The notes under the pieces were generated by a model. It had not been told where the DNA came from and made no database searches. It saw nothing but the letters and a program-made list of their open reading frames with translations. Positions 1 to 17,674 of a stretch of DNA of 64,000 bases are shown one piece after another; the first letter of the stretch is position 1, and each line of letters begins with the position of its first letter. Origin of the DNA: Pseudomonas kuykendallii. GTDB lineage: Bacteria; Pseudomonadota; Gammaproteobacteria; Pseudomonadales; Pseudomonadaceae. The stretch is from contig NZ_FNNU01000002.1 in NCBI RefSeq assembly GCF_900106975.1, positions 744,001 through 808,000 on the forward strand, read 5' to 3'. A program made the position numbers and the translations under genes.

Positions 1-2
1 TT

Positions 3-290
3 TCCGGCAGCACCAAGATCGGCAGCCACTGCATGATCGCCGGTGGCGTCGGCATGGTCGGCCACATCGAGGTTTGCGATAACGTTTTCGTGACCGGAAT
101 GACCATGGTCACCCGCTCCATCACCGAGCCGGGCGCATACTCGTCGGGCACGGCGATGCAGCCGGCTGGCGAGTGGAAGAAGAGTGCAGCGCGAATTCGT
201 CAGCTCGACGACATGGCGCGCCGCCTACAGCAACTGGAAAAGCGCCTGGCGTCCGTGACCCCAGGCGGGGAAGCTCCATCAGAAGCCTGA
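3..290 (+). CDS. lpxD: UDP-3-O-acylglucosamine N-acyltransferase, C-terminal end (partial)
   Basis: This is the last 95 residues of a gene that begins before the window. The first 45 or so residues show left-handed beta-helix hexapeptide repeats ([27 protein letters not shown]). They are followed by the LpxD tail: GAYSSGT, then a charged helix rich in Arg, Leu and Gln. LpxD adds the second 3-hydroxyacyl chain in lipid A synthesis in the cytoplasm. The next genes, fabZ, lpxA and lpxB, belong to the same lipid A cluster, and the reading frame and order match the usual lpxD-fabZ-lpxA-lpxB arrangement. The 47-nt gap to fabZ has no terminator, so one transcript is likely. Confidence 0.93.
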   Translation, partial: SGSTKIGSHCMIAGGVGMVGHIEVCDNVFVTGMTMVTRSITEPGAYSSGTAMQPAGEWKKSAARIRQLDDMARRLQQLEKRLASVTPGGEAPSEA

Positions 291-337
291 TCGATTCGCT
301 TCTGCGCATCCCCCACCTCATACAGGCTCCCCCGGAA

Positions 338-778
338 ATGATGGACATCAACGAGATTCGCGAATACCTGCCGCACCGCTACCCGTTCCTGCTTGTGGAC
401 CGGGTTGTCGACCTGGATGTTGAAGGCAAGCGCATTCGCGCCTACAAGAATGTCAGCATCAACGAGCCGTTCTTCAACGGGCACTTCCCCCAACACCCGA
501 TCATGCCCGGCGTGCTGATCATCGAGGCGATGGCCCAGGCCGCCGGTATCCTTGGCTTCAAGATGCTCGACGTGAAGCCGGCCGACGGTACGCTCTACTA
601 CTTCGTAGGCTCCGACAAGCTGCGTTTCCGTCAGCCCGTGCTGCCGGGTGACCAGTTGATCCTCGAGGCGCGCTTTCTCAGCGTCAAACGCAGCATCTGG
701 AAGTTCGAGTGCCAGGCCAGCGTCGATGACAAGGCGGTCTGCTCGGCCGAAATCATCTGTGCGGAACGCAAGTTATGA
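338..778 (+). CDS. fabZ: (3R)-hydroxyacyl-ACP dehydratase
   Basis: A 146-residue hotdog-fold dehydratase of the type II fatty acid synthesis cycle; it removes water from 3-hydroxyacyl-ACP. The catalytic pair is visible as His49 in NGHFP and Glu63 in IIEAMAQ. The frame is open further upstream, but the start is placed at the first ATG of the ATG-ATG pair ([17 protein letters not shown]). That gives the standard family length, and the upstream extension overlaps the lpxD end. The stop overlaps the lpxA start (ATGA), so translation is probably coupled. Sitting between lpxD and lpxA, it competes with LpxA for 3-hydroxyacyl-ACP, which links phospholipid and LPS supply. Confidence 0.97.
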   Translation: MMDINEIREYLPHRYPFLLVDRVVDLDVEGKRIRAYKNVSINEPFFNGHFPQHPIMPGVLIIEAMAQAAGILGFKMLDVKPADGTLYYFVGSDKLRFRQPVLPGDQLILEARFLSVKRSIWKFECQASVDDKAVCSAEIICAERKL

Positions 779-1551
779 ATTTGATTGACCCTCGCGCGAT
801 CATCGACCCGACGGCAAGGCTGGCAGACGACGTTCAAGTCGGCCCCTGGTCCATCGTCGGCGCCGATGTGGAAATTGGCGAGGGAAGCGTGATTGGCCCG
901 CATGTGATCCTCAAAGGGCCGACACGGATTGGCAAGCACAACCGCATCTACCAGTTCTCCTCGATCGGCGAAGACACGCCCGATCTGAAGTACAAGGGCG
1001 AGGCGACGCGCCTGGTGATCGGCGATCACAACGTGATCCGCGAGGGCGTCACCATCCACCGCGGCACCGTGCAGGATCGCTCCGAGACGACGATCGGCGA
1101 CCACAACCTGATCATGGCCTATGCCCACATCGGCCATGACAGCGTGATCGCCAACCACTGCATCCTGGTCAACAACACCGCGCTGGCCGGGCACGTGCAC
1201 ATGGACGACTGGGCGATCCTCTCCGGCTACACCCTGGTCCATCAGTTCTGCCACATCGGCGCGCACAGTTTTTCCGGCATGGGCACGGCGATCGGCAAGG
1301 ACGTCCCGGCATTCGTCACCGTGTTCGGCAATCCCGCCGAAGCCCGCAGCATGAACTTCGAGGGTATGCGCCGCCGCGGCTTTTCCGCCGAGGCCATCCA
1401 GGCGCTGCGCCGCGCCTACAAGGTGGTCTACCGCCAGGGGCTCACCGTGGACCAGGCGCTCGCCGAGCTGGCCGAATCCGCCGCGCAGTTTCCCGAAGTC
1501 GCGATCTTCCGCGATTCGGTGATGACCTCCACCCGCGGCATCACCCGCTGA
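775..1551 (+). CDS. lpxA: UDP-N-acetylglucosamine acyltransferase
   Basis: A 258-residue cytoplasmic enzyme that performs the first step of lipid A synthesis: transfer of a 3-hydroxyacyl chain from ACP to UDP-GlcNAc. The first ~190 residues are left-handed beta-helix hexapeptide repeats (for example [13 protein letters not shown]). The catalytic base is probably His121 in AHIGHDSV. A helical C-terminal domain follows. It overlaps the fabZ stop by 4 nt and ends 4 nt before lpxB, consistent with a tight operon. Length matches Pseudomonas LpxA, which normally uses 3-hydroxydecanoyl-ACP; chain-length preference here is inferred from family only. Confidence 0.97.
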   Translation: MNLIDPRAIIDPTARLADDVQVGPWSIVGADVEIGEGSVIGPHVILKGPTRIGKHNRIYQFSSIGEDTPDLKYKGEATRLVIGDHNVIREGVTIHRGTVQDRSETTIGDHNLIMAYAHIGHDSVIANHCILVNNTALAGHVHMDDWAILSGYTLVHQFCHIGAHSFSGMGTAIGKDVPAFVTVFGNPAEARSMNFEGMRRRGFSAEAIQALRRAYKVVYRQGLTVDQALAELAESAAQFPEVAIFRDSVMTSTRGITR

Positions 1552-1555
1552 TCCC

Positions 1556-2689
1556 ATGAGCAGGCCATTGCGCATCGCCCTGATCGCCGGCGAAGCGTCC
1601 GGGGACATTCTCGGCGCCGGTTTGATGCAGGCACTCAAGGTTCGACACCCGCAGGTCGAGTTCGTCGGCATCGGCGGGCCGCGGATGATCGCCGAAGGGC
1701 TGAATTCCTATTTCCCCATGGAGCGCCTGGCGGTGATGGGCCTGGTCGAGGTGCTGGGGCGCCTGGCCGAGCTGCTGGCGCGTCGTCGACGTCTGGTCGC
1801 CACGCTGATCGAGCAGCGCCCGGACGTCGTGATCGGCATCGATGCGCCGGACTTCAACCTCGGCCTGGAGCTCAAGCTGCGTCGTGCCGGGATTCGTACC
1901 GTGCACTACGTCAGCCCATCGGTGTGGGCCTGGCGGCAGAAGCGGGTGTTCAAGATCCGCGATGCCTGCGACCTGATGCTTACGCTATTTCCCTTCGAGG
2001 CGCGTTTCTACACCGAACACCAGGTTCCGGTGCATTTCGTCGGTCATCCGCTGGCCGATGCGATTCCTCTCGAAGTCGACCGCGCCGCGGCGCGGCTCGC
2101 GCTGGGACTTCCCCAGGGGGCGCCGGTGGTCGCGCTGCTGCCCGGTAGCCGCGGCGGTGAAGTCGGGCGGCTTGGCGGGCTGTTCCTCGACACCGCGGGG
2201 CGCCTGCTGGCCAGCCGTCCCGATCTGCGCTTCGTGCTGCCCTGCGCCAGCCCCGAGCGGCGCGCGCAGCTCGAGCAGATGCTGGTCGGGCGCGATCTGC
2301 CGTTGAGCCTGCTCGACGGTCAGTCCCACGAGGCACTCGGCGCCTGCGACGCGGTGCTGATCGCCTCGGGCACCGCGACCCTCGAGGCGCTGCTGTGCAA
2401 GCGGCCGATGGTGGTGGCTTACAAGGTTGCGCCGCTGACCTATCGAATCCTCAGCCGCCTGGTCAAGAGTCCCTACGTGTCTCTGCCCAACCTGCTCGCC
2501 GGTCGCCTGCTGGTGCCCGAACTGCTGCAGGATGCGGCGACGCCCGAAGCGCTGGCCGCCGAGCTCCTGCCGTTGCTGGACGACGGCGAGGTGCAGACCG
2601 AAAGCTTCGACGCCATTCACCGCACGCTGCGTCGCGATGCCTCGGCCGAGGCGGCGAGTGCGGTGTTGCAACTGGTGGAGCGCACCTGA
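1556..2689 (+). CDS. lpxB: Lipid A disaccharide synthase
   Basis: A 377-residue GT19 glycosyltransferase that condenses UDP-2,3-diacylglucosamine with lipid X to form the tetra-acyl disaccharide, acting at the inner face of the cytoplasmic membrane. The family N-terminus is clear ([18 protein letters not shown]), as are PSVWAWR at about residues 122-128 and the donor-site stretch [10 protein letters not shown] near 195-204. Length is typical. The stop overlaps the rnhB start (TGATG), which suggests coupled translation. Members of the lpx cluster are normally co-transcribed, and no terminator is seen between lpxD and rnhB. Confidence 0.97.
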   Translation: MSRPLRIALIAGEASGDILGAGLMQALKVRHPQVEFVGIGGPRMIAEGLNSYFPMERLAVMGLVEVLGRLAELLARRRRLVATLIEQRPDVVIGIDAPDFNLGLELKLRRAGIRTVHYVSPSVWAWRQKRVFKIRDACDLMLTLFPFEARFYTEHQVPVHFVGHPLADAIPLEVDRAAARLALGLPQGAPVVALLPGSRGGEVGRLGGLFLDTAGRLLASRPDLRFVLPCASPERRAQLEQMLVGRDLPLSLLDGQSHEALGACDAVLIASGTATLEALLCKRPMVVAYKVAPLTYRILSRLVKSPYVSLPNLLAGRLLVPELLQDAATPEALAAELLPLLDDGEVQTESFDAIHRTLRRDASAEAASAVLQLVERT

Positions 2690-3324
2690 TGCAGATGGGC
2701 CTGGATTTCAGCCTGGTGGAAGAGCTGGTCGCCGGCGTCGACGAAGTCGGCCGCGGCCCGCTGTGCGGCGCGGTGGTCACTGCCGCGGTGATCCTCGACC
2801 CGGCGCGGCCGATCCTCGGTCTGAACGACTCGAAGAAACTCAGCGAGGCCCGCCGCGAGCGGCTCTTCGACGAGATCCGCGAGAGGGCGCTGGCCTGGTG
2901 CATCGGCCGCGCCGAGGTGGAGGAGATCGATTCGCTGAATATCCTTCACGCCACCATGCTGGCCATGCAGCGCGCGGTCGAAGGCCTCGGCATCAAGCCG
3001 AAGCTGGCGCTGATCGACGGCAATCGCTGCCCGAAGCTCGGTGTGCCCAGCGCCGCCGTGGTTCAGGGCGACTCCAAGGTGCCGGCGATCGCCGCCGCTT
3101 CGATCCTCGCCAAGGTCAGCCGAGACCGCGAAATGGGCGTGCTCGAGCAGCAGTACCCCGGATATGGCTTCGCCGCGCACAAGGGCTACGCCACCGCCGA
3201 ACACCTGGAAGCGCTGCGTCGCCTGGGGCCGACGCCGATCCACCGGCGCTCCTTCGCGCCGGTTCGCGAAGCCTGGCTGGCCATCGAGGCGCAGACCAGC
3301 GAGCAGGTTCCCTCGTTCTTCTGA
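2689..3324 (+). CDS. rnhB: Ribonuclease HII
   Basis: A 211-residue cytoplasmic RNase HII that removes misincorporated ribonucleotides and RNA from RNA/DNA hybrids. The catalytic Asp-Glu pair is in VDEVGRGPL (D18, E19), with further acidic residues in LALIDGNR. The conserved [15 protein letters not shown] follows. The frame is open about 98 codons upstream inside lpxB; the chosen ATG overlaps the lpxB stop and gives [20 protein letters not shown], the family N-terminus. An in-frame Met two codons later is an alternative. It is probably the last gene of the lpx operon, as a 113-nt gap with a possible new promoter follows. Confidence 0.96.
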   Translation: MQMGLDFSLVEELVAGVDEVGRGPLCGAVVTAAVILDPARPILGLNDSKKLSEARRERLFDEIRERALAWCIGRAEVEEIDSLNILHATMLAMQRAVEGLGIKPKLALIDGNRCPKLGVPSAAVVQGDSKVPAIAAASILAKVSRDREMGVLEQQYPGYGFAAHKGYATAEHLEALRRLGPTPIHRRSFAPVREAWLAIEAQTSEQVPSFF

Positions 3325-3394
3325 GCGCGTTCCGCGCCGTCCCGCTGGTTCGTCGCCCGCACCCCTGATGCCTCCCCGCACCGGGCAAAACCGT

Positions 3395-3400
3395 TACAAT
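3395..3400 (+). promoter_or_regulatory. Possible -10 element upstream of dnaE
   Basis: TACAAT, a good sigma-70 -10 hexamer, lies 37 nt before the dnaE ATG in the 113-nt rnhB-dnaE gap. No convincing -35 hexamer is seen at 16-18 nt, so this is a weak call. A GAAGG Shine-Dalgarno sequence precedes the dnaE start. Confidence 0.3.
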
Positions 3401-3437
3401 CCCACCCCTGTTTTTTGCCCCGCTGAAGGTTTCCGCC

Positions 3438-6400
3438 ATGCCCGCTTCGTTCGTCCACCTGCGCCTGCATACCGAGTTTTCCCTGGTGGATGGGCTGGTT
3501 CGGGTCAAGCCGCTGGTCAAGGCGGTGGCGGGTAAGGGCATGCCGGCGGTGGCGGTCACCGACCAGAACAACATGTGTTCGCTGGTGAAGTTCTACAAGG
3601 CGGCGATGGGCGCCGGCATCAAGCCGATCTGTGGCGCGGACATCTGGATGGCCAGCCGTCACGAGGACGGCCCGCTGACCCGGCTGACGCTGCTGGCGAT
3701 GAACCCCAAGGGTTACCGCAACCTCACCGAGCTGGTCTCGCGCGGCTGGACCGATGGCCAGAGTAACGACATGGTAATCATCCAGCGCGACTGGGTGAAG
3801 GAAGCCGCCGAAGGGCTGATCGCGCTGTCCGGCTCCAAGGAAGGCGAGATCGGCCTGGCGCTGCTCGCCGGCGACGAGCGCGAAGCGGATGCGCTGCTCG
3901 CCGAATGGCAGGCGGTGTTCCCCGAGCGTTTCTACCTGGAGATCCAGCGCACCAGCCGGGTCAACGACGAGGAGCACCTGCACGCCGCCGTGGCCCTCGC
4001 CGAACGCGGCGGTGCCTCGCTGGTGGCGACCAACGACGTGCGCTTCATCAAGCAGGACGACTTCGAGGCCCACGAAACCCGCGTGTGCATCGGCGAAGGC
4101 CGTGGCCTCGACGATCCGCGCCGGCAGCGCAACTATTCGGACCAGCAGTACCTGAAGAGCCCGGAGGAAATGGCCGAGCTGTTCAGCGATCTGCCCGAGG
4201 CGCTGGAAAACACCGTCGAGATCGCCAAGCGCTGCAACATCGAGGTGCAGCTGGGCAAGTACTTCCTGCCCAACTTCCCGGTGCCGGACGGCATGACCAT
4301 GGACGAGTACTTCCGCAAGGTCTCCTTCGACGGCCTTGAGGAGCGCCTGGAAGTGCTGCTGCCCAGGGACACCCCGGACTACGAGGCGAAGAAGCAGGTC
4401 TACATCGACCGGCTGAATTTCGAGCTGGATATCATCATCCAGATGGGCTTCCCCGGTTACTTCCTGATCGTCATGGACTTCATCCAGTGGGCCAAGCGCA
4501 ACGGCGTGCCGGTGGGGCCGGGGCGTGGATCGGGTGCCGGTTCGCTGGTCGCCTACGTGCAGAAGATCACCGACCTCGACCCGCTGGCCTACGACCTGCT
4601 GTTCGAGCGCTTCCTCAACCCCGAACGGGTCTCCATGCCCGACTTCGATGTCGACTTCTGCATGGACGGCCGCGACCGGGTGATCGACTACGTCGCCGAG
4701 AAATACGGGCGCAACGCGGTGAGCCAGATCATCACCTTCGGCACCATGGCGGCCAAGGCCGTGGTGCGCGACGTGGCGCGGGTGCAGGGCAAGTCCTACG
4801 GCCTGGCCGACCGCCTGTCGAAGATGATTCCCTTCGAGGTCGGCATGACCCTGGAGAAGGCCTACGAGATGGAGGAGCCGCTGCGCGACTTCCTCAAGGT
4901 CGACGAAGAGGCGGCGGAAATCTGGGAGATGTCGCTCAAGCTCGAGGGCATCTGCCGCGGCACCGGCAAGCACGCCGGCGGCGTGGTCATCGCGCCGACC
5001 AAGCTCACCGACTTCTCGCCGATCGCCTGCGACGAGGAGGGCGGCGGGCTGGTGACCCAGTTCGACAAGGACGACGTCGAGCAGGCCGGCCTAGTCAAGT
5101 TCGACTTCCTCGGCCTGCGCACCCTGACCATCATCAAGTGGGCGCTGGAGACGATTCACCGCGAGCAGCGGCGCAAGGGCGTGTCCGAGCAGTATCTGGT
5201 CAACATCGACTTCATCCCGCTCGACGACAAGGCCACCTACGCGATGCTGCAGAAGGCCGAGACCACGGCCGTGTTCCAGCTCGAATCGCGCGGCATGAAG
5301 GAGCTGATCAAAAAGCTCAAGCCAGACTGCCTGGAAGACATGATCGCCCTGGTGGCGCTGTTCCGCCCCGGCCCGCTGCAGTCGGGCATGGTGGACGACT
5401 TCATCAACCGCAAGCACGGCCGCGAGCCGCTTTCCTACCCGCACCCGGATTACCAGTACGCGGGACTGGAGCCGGTGCTCAAGCCCACCTACGGCATCAT
5501 CCTGTATCAGGAGCAGGTGATGCAGATCGCCCAGGTGATGGCCGGCTACACGCTCGGCGGCGCCGACATGCTGCGCCGCGCGATGGGCAAGAAGAAGCCC
5601 GAGGAAATGGCCAAGCAGCGCGGCGGCTTCATCGAAGGCTGCGCGCGCAACAACATCGACGCCAACCTCGCCGGCAACATCTTCGACCTGGTGGAAAAGT
5701 TCGCCGGCTACGGCTTCAACAAATCCCACTCGGCCGCCTACGGGCTGGTCTCCTACCAGACCGCCTGGCTCAAGGCACATCACCCGTCGCCGTTCATGGC
5801 CGCCGTGCTCTCGGCGGACATGCACAACACCGAGAAGGTCGTGACCCTGATCGAAGAGTGCCGCAGCATGAAGCTGCGCATTCTCGCGCCGGACGTGAAC
5901 AACTCCGAGTTCAAGTTCACCGTGGATGACGACGGCCGCATCGTCTATGGCCTGGGCGCCATCAAGGGCGTCGGCGAAGGTCCGGTGGAAGCGATTTCCG
6001 AATGCCGCAGCGAAGGCGGGCCGTTCACCGACCTGTTCGACTTCTGCGCCCGCGTCGACCTCAAGCGGATCAACAAGCGCACCCTCGAGGCGCTGATTCG
6101 GGGCGGTGCGCTGGACCGCCTCGGGCCGTACTTCTTCGAGGAGCCCAAGGCCTACCAGGCCAACATCGACCGCAACCGCGCGGTGTTGCTGGCGGCGATG
6201 GAGGAGGCGGTGCAGGCCGCCGAGCAGACCGCGCGCAGCCACGACAGCGGGCACATGGACCTGTTCGGCGGGCTGTTCTCCGAGCCGGAGGCGGATGTCT
6301 ACGGCAACCACCGCAACGCCCGGGAGCTGTCGCTCAAGGAACGTCTGCGCGGCGAGAAGGAGACCCTCGGGCTCTATCTCACCGGCCATCCGATCGACGA

Positions 6401-6968
6401 GTACGAAGGCGAGGTGCGTCGTTTCGCCCGCCAGCGCATCGTCGAGCTGAAGCCGGCGCGCGACACCCAGACCGTCGCCGGGCTGATCGTCGCGTTGCGC
6501 GTGATGAAGAACAAGAAGGGCGACAAGATGGGCTTCATCACCCTCGACGACCGCTCCGGCCGCATTGAGGCCTCGCTGTTCGCCGAAGCCTTCAACACCG
6601 CCAGCGCGCTGCTGCAGACCGATGCGCTGGTAGTGGTCGAGGGCGAAGTCAGCAACGATGACTTCTCCGGCGGCCTGCGCCTGCGCGCCAAGCGCGTGAT
6701 GAGTCTCGAAGAAGCGCGTACCGGGCTGGCCGACAGCCTGCGGGTCAAGGTCGCCGCCGACGCGCTCAAGGGCGATCGCCTGCGCTGGCTGGCCGACCTG
6801 TGCGGACGTCACCGCGGCTCCTGTCCGATCACCATGGACTACACCGGCAGCGAGGCGCGCGCCCTGCTGCAGTTCGGTGAAAGCTGGCGAATCGAGCCGG
6901 CGGACAACTTGATCCAGGCATTGCGTGACCAGTTCGGGCGCGACAACGTCTTCCTGCACTACCGTTGA
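3438..6968 (+). CDS. dnaE: DNA polymerase III alpha subunit
   Basis: The 1176-residue replicative polymerase core subunit. Domains in order: PHP domain (FVHLRLHTEFSLVDGL at the N-terminus), palm/fingers of the C-family polymerase with PDFDVDFC at residues 401-408 providing two catalytic aspartates, a helix-hairpin-helix region, an OB-fold near residues 990-1070 (VAGLIVALRV, FITLDDRSGR) and a C-terminal tau-binding domain. Length is normal for Pseudomonas DnaE1. It adds dNTPs in the Pol III holoenzyme with epsilon, theta and the beta clamp. It stands between rnhB and accA, the usual gammaproteobacterial neighbourhood, and is followed by a short hairpin. Confidence 0.98.
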   Translation: MPASFVHLRLHTEFSLVDGLVRVKPLVKAVAGKGMPAVAVTDQNNMCSLVKFYKAAMGAGIKPICGADIWMASRHEDGPLTRLTLLAMNPKGYRNLTELVSRGWTDGQSNDMVIIQRDWVKEAAEGLIALSGSKEGEIGLALLAGDEREADALLAEWQAVFPERFYLEIQRTSRVNDEEHLHAAVALAERGGASLVATNDVRFIKQDDFEAHETRVCIGEGRGLDDPRRQRNYSDQQYLKSPEEMAELFSDLPEALENTVEIAKRCNIEVQLGKYFLPNFPVPDGMTMDEYFRKVSFDGLEERLEVLLPRDTPDYEAKKQVYIDRLNFELDIIIQMGFPGYFLIVMDFIQWAKRNGVPVGPGRGSGAGSLVAYVQKITDLDPLAYDLLFERFLNPERVSMPDFDVDFCMDGRDRVIDYVAEKYGRNAVSQIITFGTMAAKAVVRDVARVQGKSYGLADRLSKMIPFEVGMTLEKAYEMEEPLRDFLKVDEEAAEIWEMSLKLEGICRGTGKHAGGVVIAPTKLTDFSPIACDEEGGGLVTQFDKDDVEQAGLVKFDFLGLRTLTIIKWALETIHREQRRKGVSEQYLVNIDFIPLDDKATYAMLQKAETTAVFQLESRGMKELIKKLKPDCLEDMIALVALFRPGPLQSGMVDDFINRKHGREPLSYPHPDYQYAGLEPVLKPTYGIILYQEQVMQIAQVMAGYTLGGADMLRRAMGKKKPEEMAKQRGGFIEGCARNNIDANLAGNIFDLVEKFAGYGFNKSHSAAYGLVSYQTAWLKAHHPSPFMAAVLSADMHNTEKVVTLIEECRSMKLRILAPDVNNSEFKFTVDDDGRIVYGLGAIKGVGEGPVEAISECRSEGGPFTDLFDFCARVDLKRINKRTLEALIRGGALDRLGPYFFEEPKAYQANIDRNRAVLLAAMEEAVQAAEQTARSHDSGHMDLFGGLFSEPEADVYGNHRNARELSLKERLRGEKETLGLYLTGHPIDEYEGEVRRFARQRIVELKPARDTQTVAGLIVALRVMKNKKGDKMGFITLDDRSGRIEASLFAEAFNTASALLQTDALVVVEGEVSNDDFSGGLRLRAKRVMSLEEARTGLADSLRVKVAADALKGDRLRWLADLCGRHRGSCPITMDYTGSEARALLQFGESWRIEPADNLIQALRDQFGRDNVFLHYR

Positions 6969-6970
6969 CC

Positions 6971-6989
6971 GCAGGAGTCCAACTCCTGC
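6971..6989. terminator. Hairpin after dnaE, no T-tract
   Basis: A perfect 8-bp stem (GCAGGAGT / ACTCCTGC) with a 3-nt CCA loop starts 2 nt after the dnaE stop. It is followed by GCCCAACTCG and not by a T-run, so it is not a classical Rho-independent terminator. It could protect the dnaE mRNA 3' end or act as a weak attenuator before accA. Confidence 0.45.
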
Positions 6990-7085
6990 GCCCAACTCGA
7001 CCCGGAGCGCCCGATCCCGTAAGGTAGGGCGCCAAAAACGGAACAGCTTCTCGGCCGCCTGGCCGTCGACGCATGACGGATGCCT

Positions 7086-8036
7086 ATGAACCCGAACTTT
7101 CTCGATTTCGAACAGCCGATCGCCGACTTGCAAGCCAAGATCGAAGAACTGCGCCTGGTCGGTAACGACAATTCGCTGAACATCGGCGACGAAATTGCCC
7201 GCCTGCAGGACAAGAGCGAATCGCTCACCGAAAGCATCTTCGGCAACCTCAGCAGCTGGCAGATCGCCCAGCTCGCCCGCCATCCGAAGCGTCCGTACAC
7301 GCTCGACTACATCGAACACGTGTTCAGCGAGTTCGACGAGCTGCACGGCGACCGCCACTTCTCCGACGATGCCGCCATCGTCGGCGGCGTAGCCCGCCTG
7401 AACGACGCTCCGGTAATGGTCATCGGCCACCAGAAGGGCCGCGAAGTGCGCGAGAAGGTCCGTCGCAACTTCGGCATGCCGCGTCCCGAGGGCTACCGCA
7501 AGGCCTGCCGCCTGATGGAAATGGCCGAGCGCTTCAGGATGCCGATCCTGACCTTCATCGACACCCCCGGCGCCTACCCAGGGATCGATGCCGAAGAGCG
7601 CAACCAGAGCGAAGCCATCGCCTGGAACCTGCGTGTGATGGCGCGGCTGAAGACGCCGATCATCGCCACGGTCATCGGCGAGGGTGGTTCCGGTGGCGCG
7701 CTGGCCATCGGCGTCTGCGACCAGCTGAACATGCTGCAGTACTCGACCTACGCGGTGATCTCGCCGGAAGGCTGCGCCTCGATCCTCTGGAAGACCGCCG
7801 AGAAGGCTCCCGATGCCGCAGAGGCCATGGGCATCACCGCCGAGCGCCTGAAAGGCCTGGGCATCGTCGACAAGGTGATCGGCGAGCCGCTGGGCGGCGC
7901 GCACCGCAATCCGGCCGCCATGGGCGCCAACCTGCGTGACACGCTGAGCGAGCAACTGGCGTTCCTCAAAGACATGGACCAGGACGCGCTGCTCGAGCGC
8001 CGTTACGCGCGCCTGATGAGCTACGGCGTCGCCTGA
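7086..8036 (+). CDS. accA: Acetyl-CoA carboxylase carboxyltransferase subunit alpha
   Basis: A 316-residue crotonase-fold subunit of the acetyl-CoA carboxyltransferase. With AccD it moves the carboxyl group from biotin-BCCP to acetyl-CoA, giving malonyl-CoA for fatty acid synthesis. Family stretches are [20 protein letters not shown]-type sequence near 150-165, the [12 protein letters not shown] oxyanion-hole loop near 200-210, and [15 protein letters not shown]. The start is placed at [15 protein letters not shown], the family N-terminus, and not at the ATG two codons upstream. It lies alone between dnaE and tilS, with accD elsewhere, as is normal. Confidence 0.97.
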   Translation: MNPNFLDFEQPIADLQAKIEELRLVGNDNSLNIGDEIARLQDKSESLTESIFGNLSSWQIAQLARHPKRPYTLDYIEHVFSEFDELHGDRHFSDDAAIVGGVARLNDAPVMVIGHQKGREVREKVRRNFGMPRPEGYRKACRLMEMAERFRMPILTFIDTPGAYPGIDAEERNQSEAIAWNLRVMARLKTPIIATVIGEGGSGGALAIGVCDQLNMLQYSTYAVISPEGCASILWKTAEKAPDAAEAMGITAERLKGLGIVDKVIGEPLGGAHRNPAAMGANLRDTLSEQLAFLKDMDQDALLERRYARLMSYGVA

Positions 8037-8045
8037 CGCCCGTTT

Positions 8046-8081
8046 CCGGCGTAGCGTCCGCTGAGGCGGGCGCTATGCCGG
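8046..8081. repeat. Long inverted repeat between accA and tilS
   Basis: Two 16-nt arms (8046-8061 and 8066-8081) pair around a TGAG tetraloop, beginning CCGGCGTAGCG and ending CGCTATGCCGG, with only two G-T wobbles. There is no T-run after it. It begins 9 nt after the accA stop and ends 50 nt before the tilS start. It may be a REP-like element or an mRNA-stabilising or attenuating hairpin. Confidence 0.6.
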
Positions 8082-8131
8082 GCAGGTCTTTCGCCCGTCC
8101 GGGCCGGCTCCCCTTCGAGGCCGCCGCCAGC

Positions 8132-12073
<3,942 letters not shown>

Positions 12074-12098
12074 ATTTTCCGCGCGCGCTGCGATCTAA

Positions 12099-13451
<1,353 letters not shown>

Positions 13452-13465
13452 CCAGCGCTGTGCTA

Positions 13466-13493
13466 AAAGGGCGGCCACGGCCGCCCTTTTTTG
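13466..13493 (+). terminator. Rho-independent terminator of eno
   Basis: The stem is AAAAGGGCGGC / GCCGCCCTTTT, 11 bp around a CACG loop, and is followed by a T-run. It begins 14 nt after the eno stop. Expression of ftsB-ispD downstream therefore needs readthrough or a promoter in the remaining 36 nt. Confidence 0.9.
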
Positions 13494-13529
13494 TCGCCGA
13501 ATCTCATCAACCGCGGGCTCTATTTTCTG

Positions 13530-13804
13530 ATGCGTAGTCCTTACTGGCTTTTCGTCGTGCTGATCCTGCTGCTGGCGGGTCTGCAATACCGACTCTGGGT
13601 CGGTGACGGCAGCCTGGCGCAAGTCACCGAGCTGAATCGCCAGATCAGCGATCAGAAGGGCGAGAACGAACGCCTGCTCGAGCGCAACCGCGTGCTCGAA
13701 GCCGAAGTGATGGAACTGAAGAAAGGTACCGAGACCGTCGAGGAACGTGCCCGCCACGAACTCGGCATGGTCAAGGACGGCGAGACCCTCTACCAATTGG
13801 CCCA

Positions 13805-13808
<4 letters not shown>
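13530..13808 (+). CDS. ftsB: Cell division protein FtsB
   Basis: A 92-residue bitopic inner membrane protein of the FtsQ-FtsL-FtsB divisome complex. It has one membrane segment (about residues 4-21, WLFVVLILLLAGLQYRLW), then a periplasmic leucine-zipper coiled coil (LNRQISDQKGENERLLERN) and the family tail RARHELGMVKDGETLYQL. The frame is open 13 codons upstream up to the eno terminator; the start MRSPYW gives normal topology and length. The stop overlaps the ispD start by 4 nt, an arrangement conserved in gammaproteobacteria. Confidence 0.95.
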
Positions 13809-16703
<2,895 letters not shown>

Positions 16704-16765
16704 TAGCCGCAAGCGACAAGCTTCAGGACGGGTGGCACAGCGCCACTCGACGCCTGCGGTTCTTT

Positions 16766-16820
16766 CGTAGGGTGCGCCATGCGCACCGCTAACCCCCTGG
16801 TGCGCATGGCGCACCCTACG
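16766..16820. repeat. REP-like inverted repeat pair between adhC and fghA
   Basis: Two perfect 22-nt arms (16766-16787 and 16799-16820), starting CGTAGGGTGCGCC and ending GGCGCACCCTACG, flank an 11-nt spacer. The same core, GTAGGGTGCGCCATGCGCACC-like, recurs twice at 48.6-48.8 kb. This fits a REP doublet (REPIN) of the kind common in Pseudomonas. It ends 8 nt before the fghA ATG, so when transcribed its hairpin abuts the ribosome binding site (GGAG). Confidence 0.85.
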
Positions 16821-16828
16821 GAGTGGTC

Positions 16829-17674
16829 ATGAGCCTCGAAATCGTTTCCAGCAACAAGAGCTTCGGCGGCTGGCACAAGCGCTACAAGCACCGCTCTTCC
16901 AGCCTCAACTGCGACATGGTGTTCGCGGTCTACCTGCCGCCGCAGGCCGAGCAGGGCGCCAGGCTGCCGGTGCTCTACTGGCTCTCGGGCCTGACCTGCA
17001 CCGACGAGAACTTCATGCAGAAGGCCGGCGCGCACCGGCTGGCGGCCGAACTCGGGTTGATCATCGTCGCCCCGGACACCAGCCCGCGCGGCGAAGGCGT
17101 GGCGGACGACGCCAATGGCGCCTACGACTTCGGCCTCGGTGCCGGCTTCTACCTCAACGCCACCCAGCAGCCCTGGGCGAAGCACTACCGGATGTACGAC
17201 TACGTGGTCGACGAGTTGCCGGCGCTGATCGAGGCCAACTTCCCGGTCTCCGACAGGCGCGGTATCGCCGGACACTCCATGGGCGGGCACGGCGCGCTGG
17301 TCTGTGCGCTGAAGAACCCCGGCCGCTACCAGTCGCTGTCCGCTTTCGCGCCCATCGCCAACCCGATGAACTGCCCGTGGGGCGAGAAGGCCTTCTCCAA
17401 CTACCTGGGCGAGGACCGTTCGCGCTGGCGCGAGTGGGATGCCAGCGTGCTGATCCTCGACGCCACGCAGAAGCTGCCGATACTCATCGACCAGGGCGAT
17501 CGCGACGATTTCCTGGTCAACCAGCTCAAGCCGGAAGCCTTGCAGGCGGCGGCCTCGGCGGCGTCGCACCCGTTGCAGCTGCGCCTGCAGCCGGGTTACG
17601 ACCACAGCTACTACTTCATCGCCAGCTTCATCGACGATCACCTGCGCCATCATGCGCAGTTCCTGAAGGGGTAA
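16829..17674 (+). CDS. fghA: S-formylglutathione hydrolase
   Basis: A 281-residue alpha/beta-hydrolase (esterase D family) that hydrolyses S-formylglutathione to formate and glutathione. The nucleophile is Ser150 in GHSMGGHGA. The family stretch [14 protein letters not shown] lies near 50-63, and the catalytic His is in [10 protein letters not shown]. The ORF can be read from a GTG two codons earlier, but ATG ([15 protein letters not shown]) is the family start. It follows adhC by 125 nt, most of it taken up by a REP-like inverted repeat, so co-transcription is likely but translation may be affected by that hairpin. Confidence 0.95.
   Translation: MSLEIVSSNKSFGGWHKRYKHRSSSLNCDMVFAVYLPPQAEQGARLPVLYWLSGLTCTDENFMQKAGAHRLAAELGLIIVAPDTSPRGEGVADDANGAYDFGLGAGFYLNATQQPWAKHYRMYDYVVDELPALIEANFPVSDRRGIAGHSMGGHGALVCALKNPGRYQSLSAFAPIANPMNCPWGEKAFSNYLGEDRSRWREWDASVLILDATQKLPILIDQGDRDDFLVNQLKPEALQAAASAASHPLQLRLQPGYDHSYYFIASFIDDHLRHHAQFLKG

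Noticed and set aside
3186-4973. 595-residue minus-strand ORF opposite dnaE
   Set aside because: Shadow of dnaE; His/Val/Leu/Ala-rich antisense typical of high-GC coding DNA.
5091-7955. 954-residue minus-strand ORF across dnaE and accA
   Set aside because: Antisense of two certain genes; no domain content.
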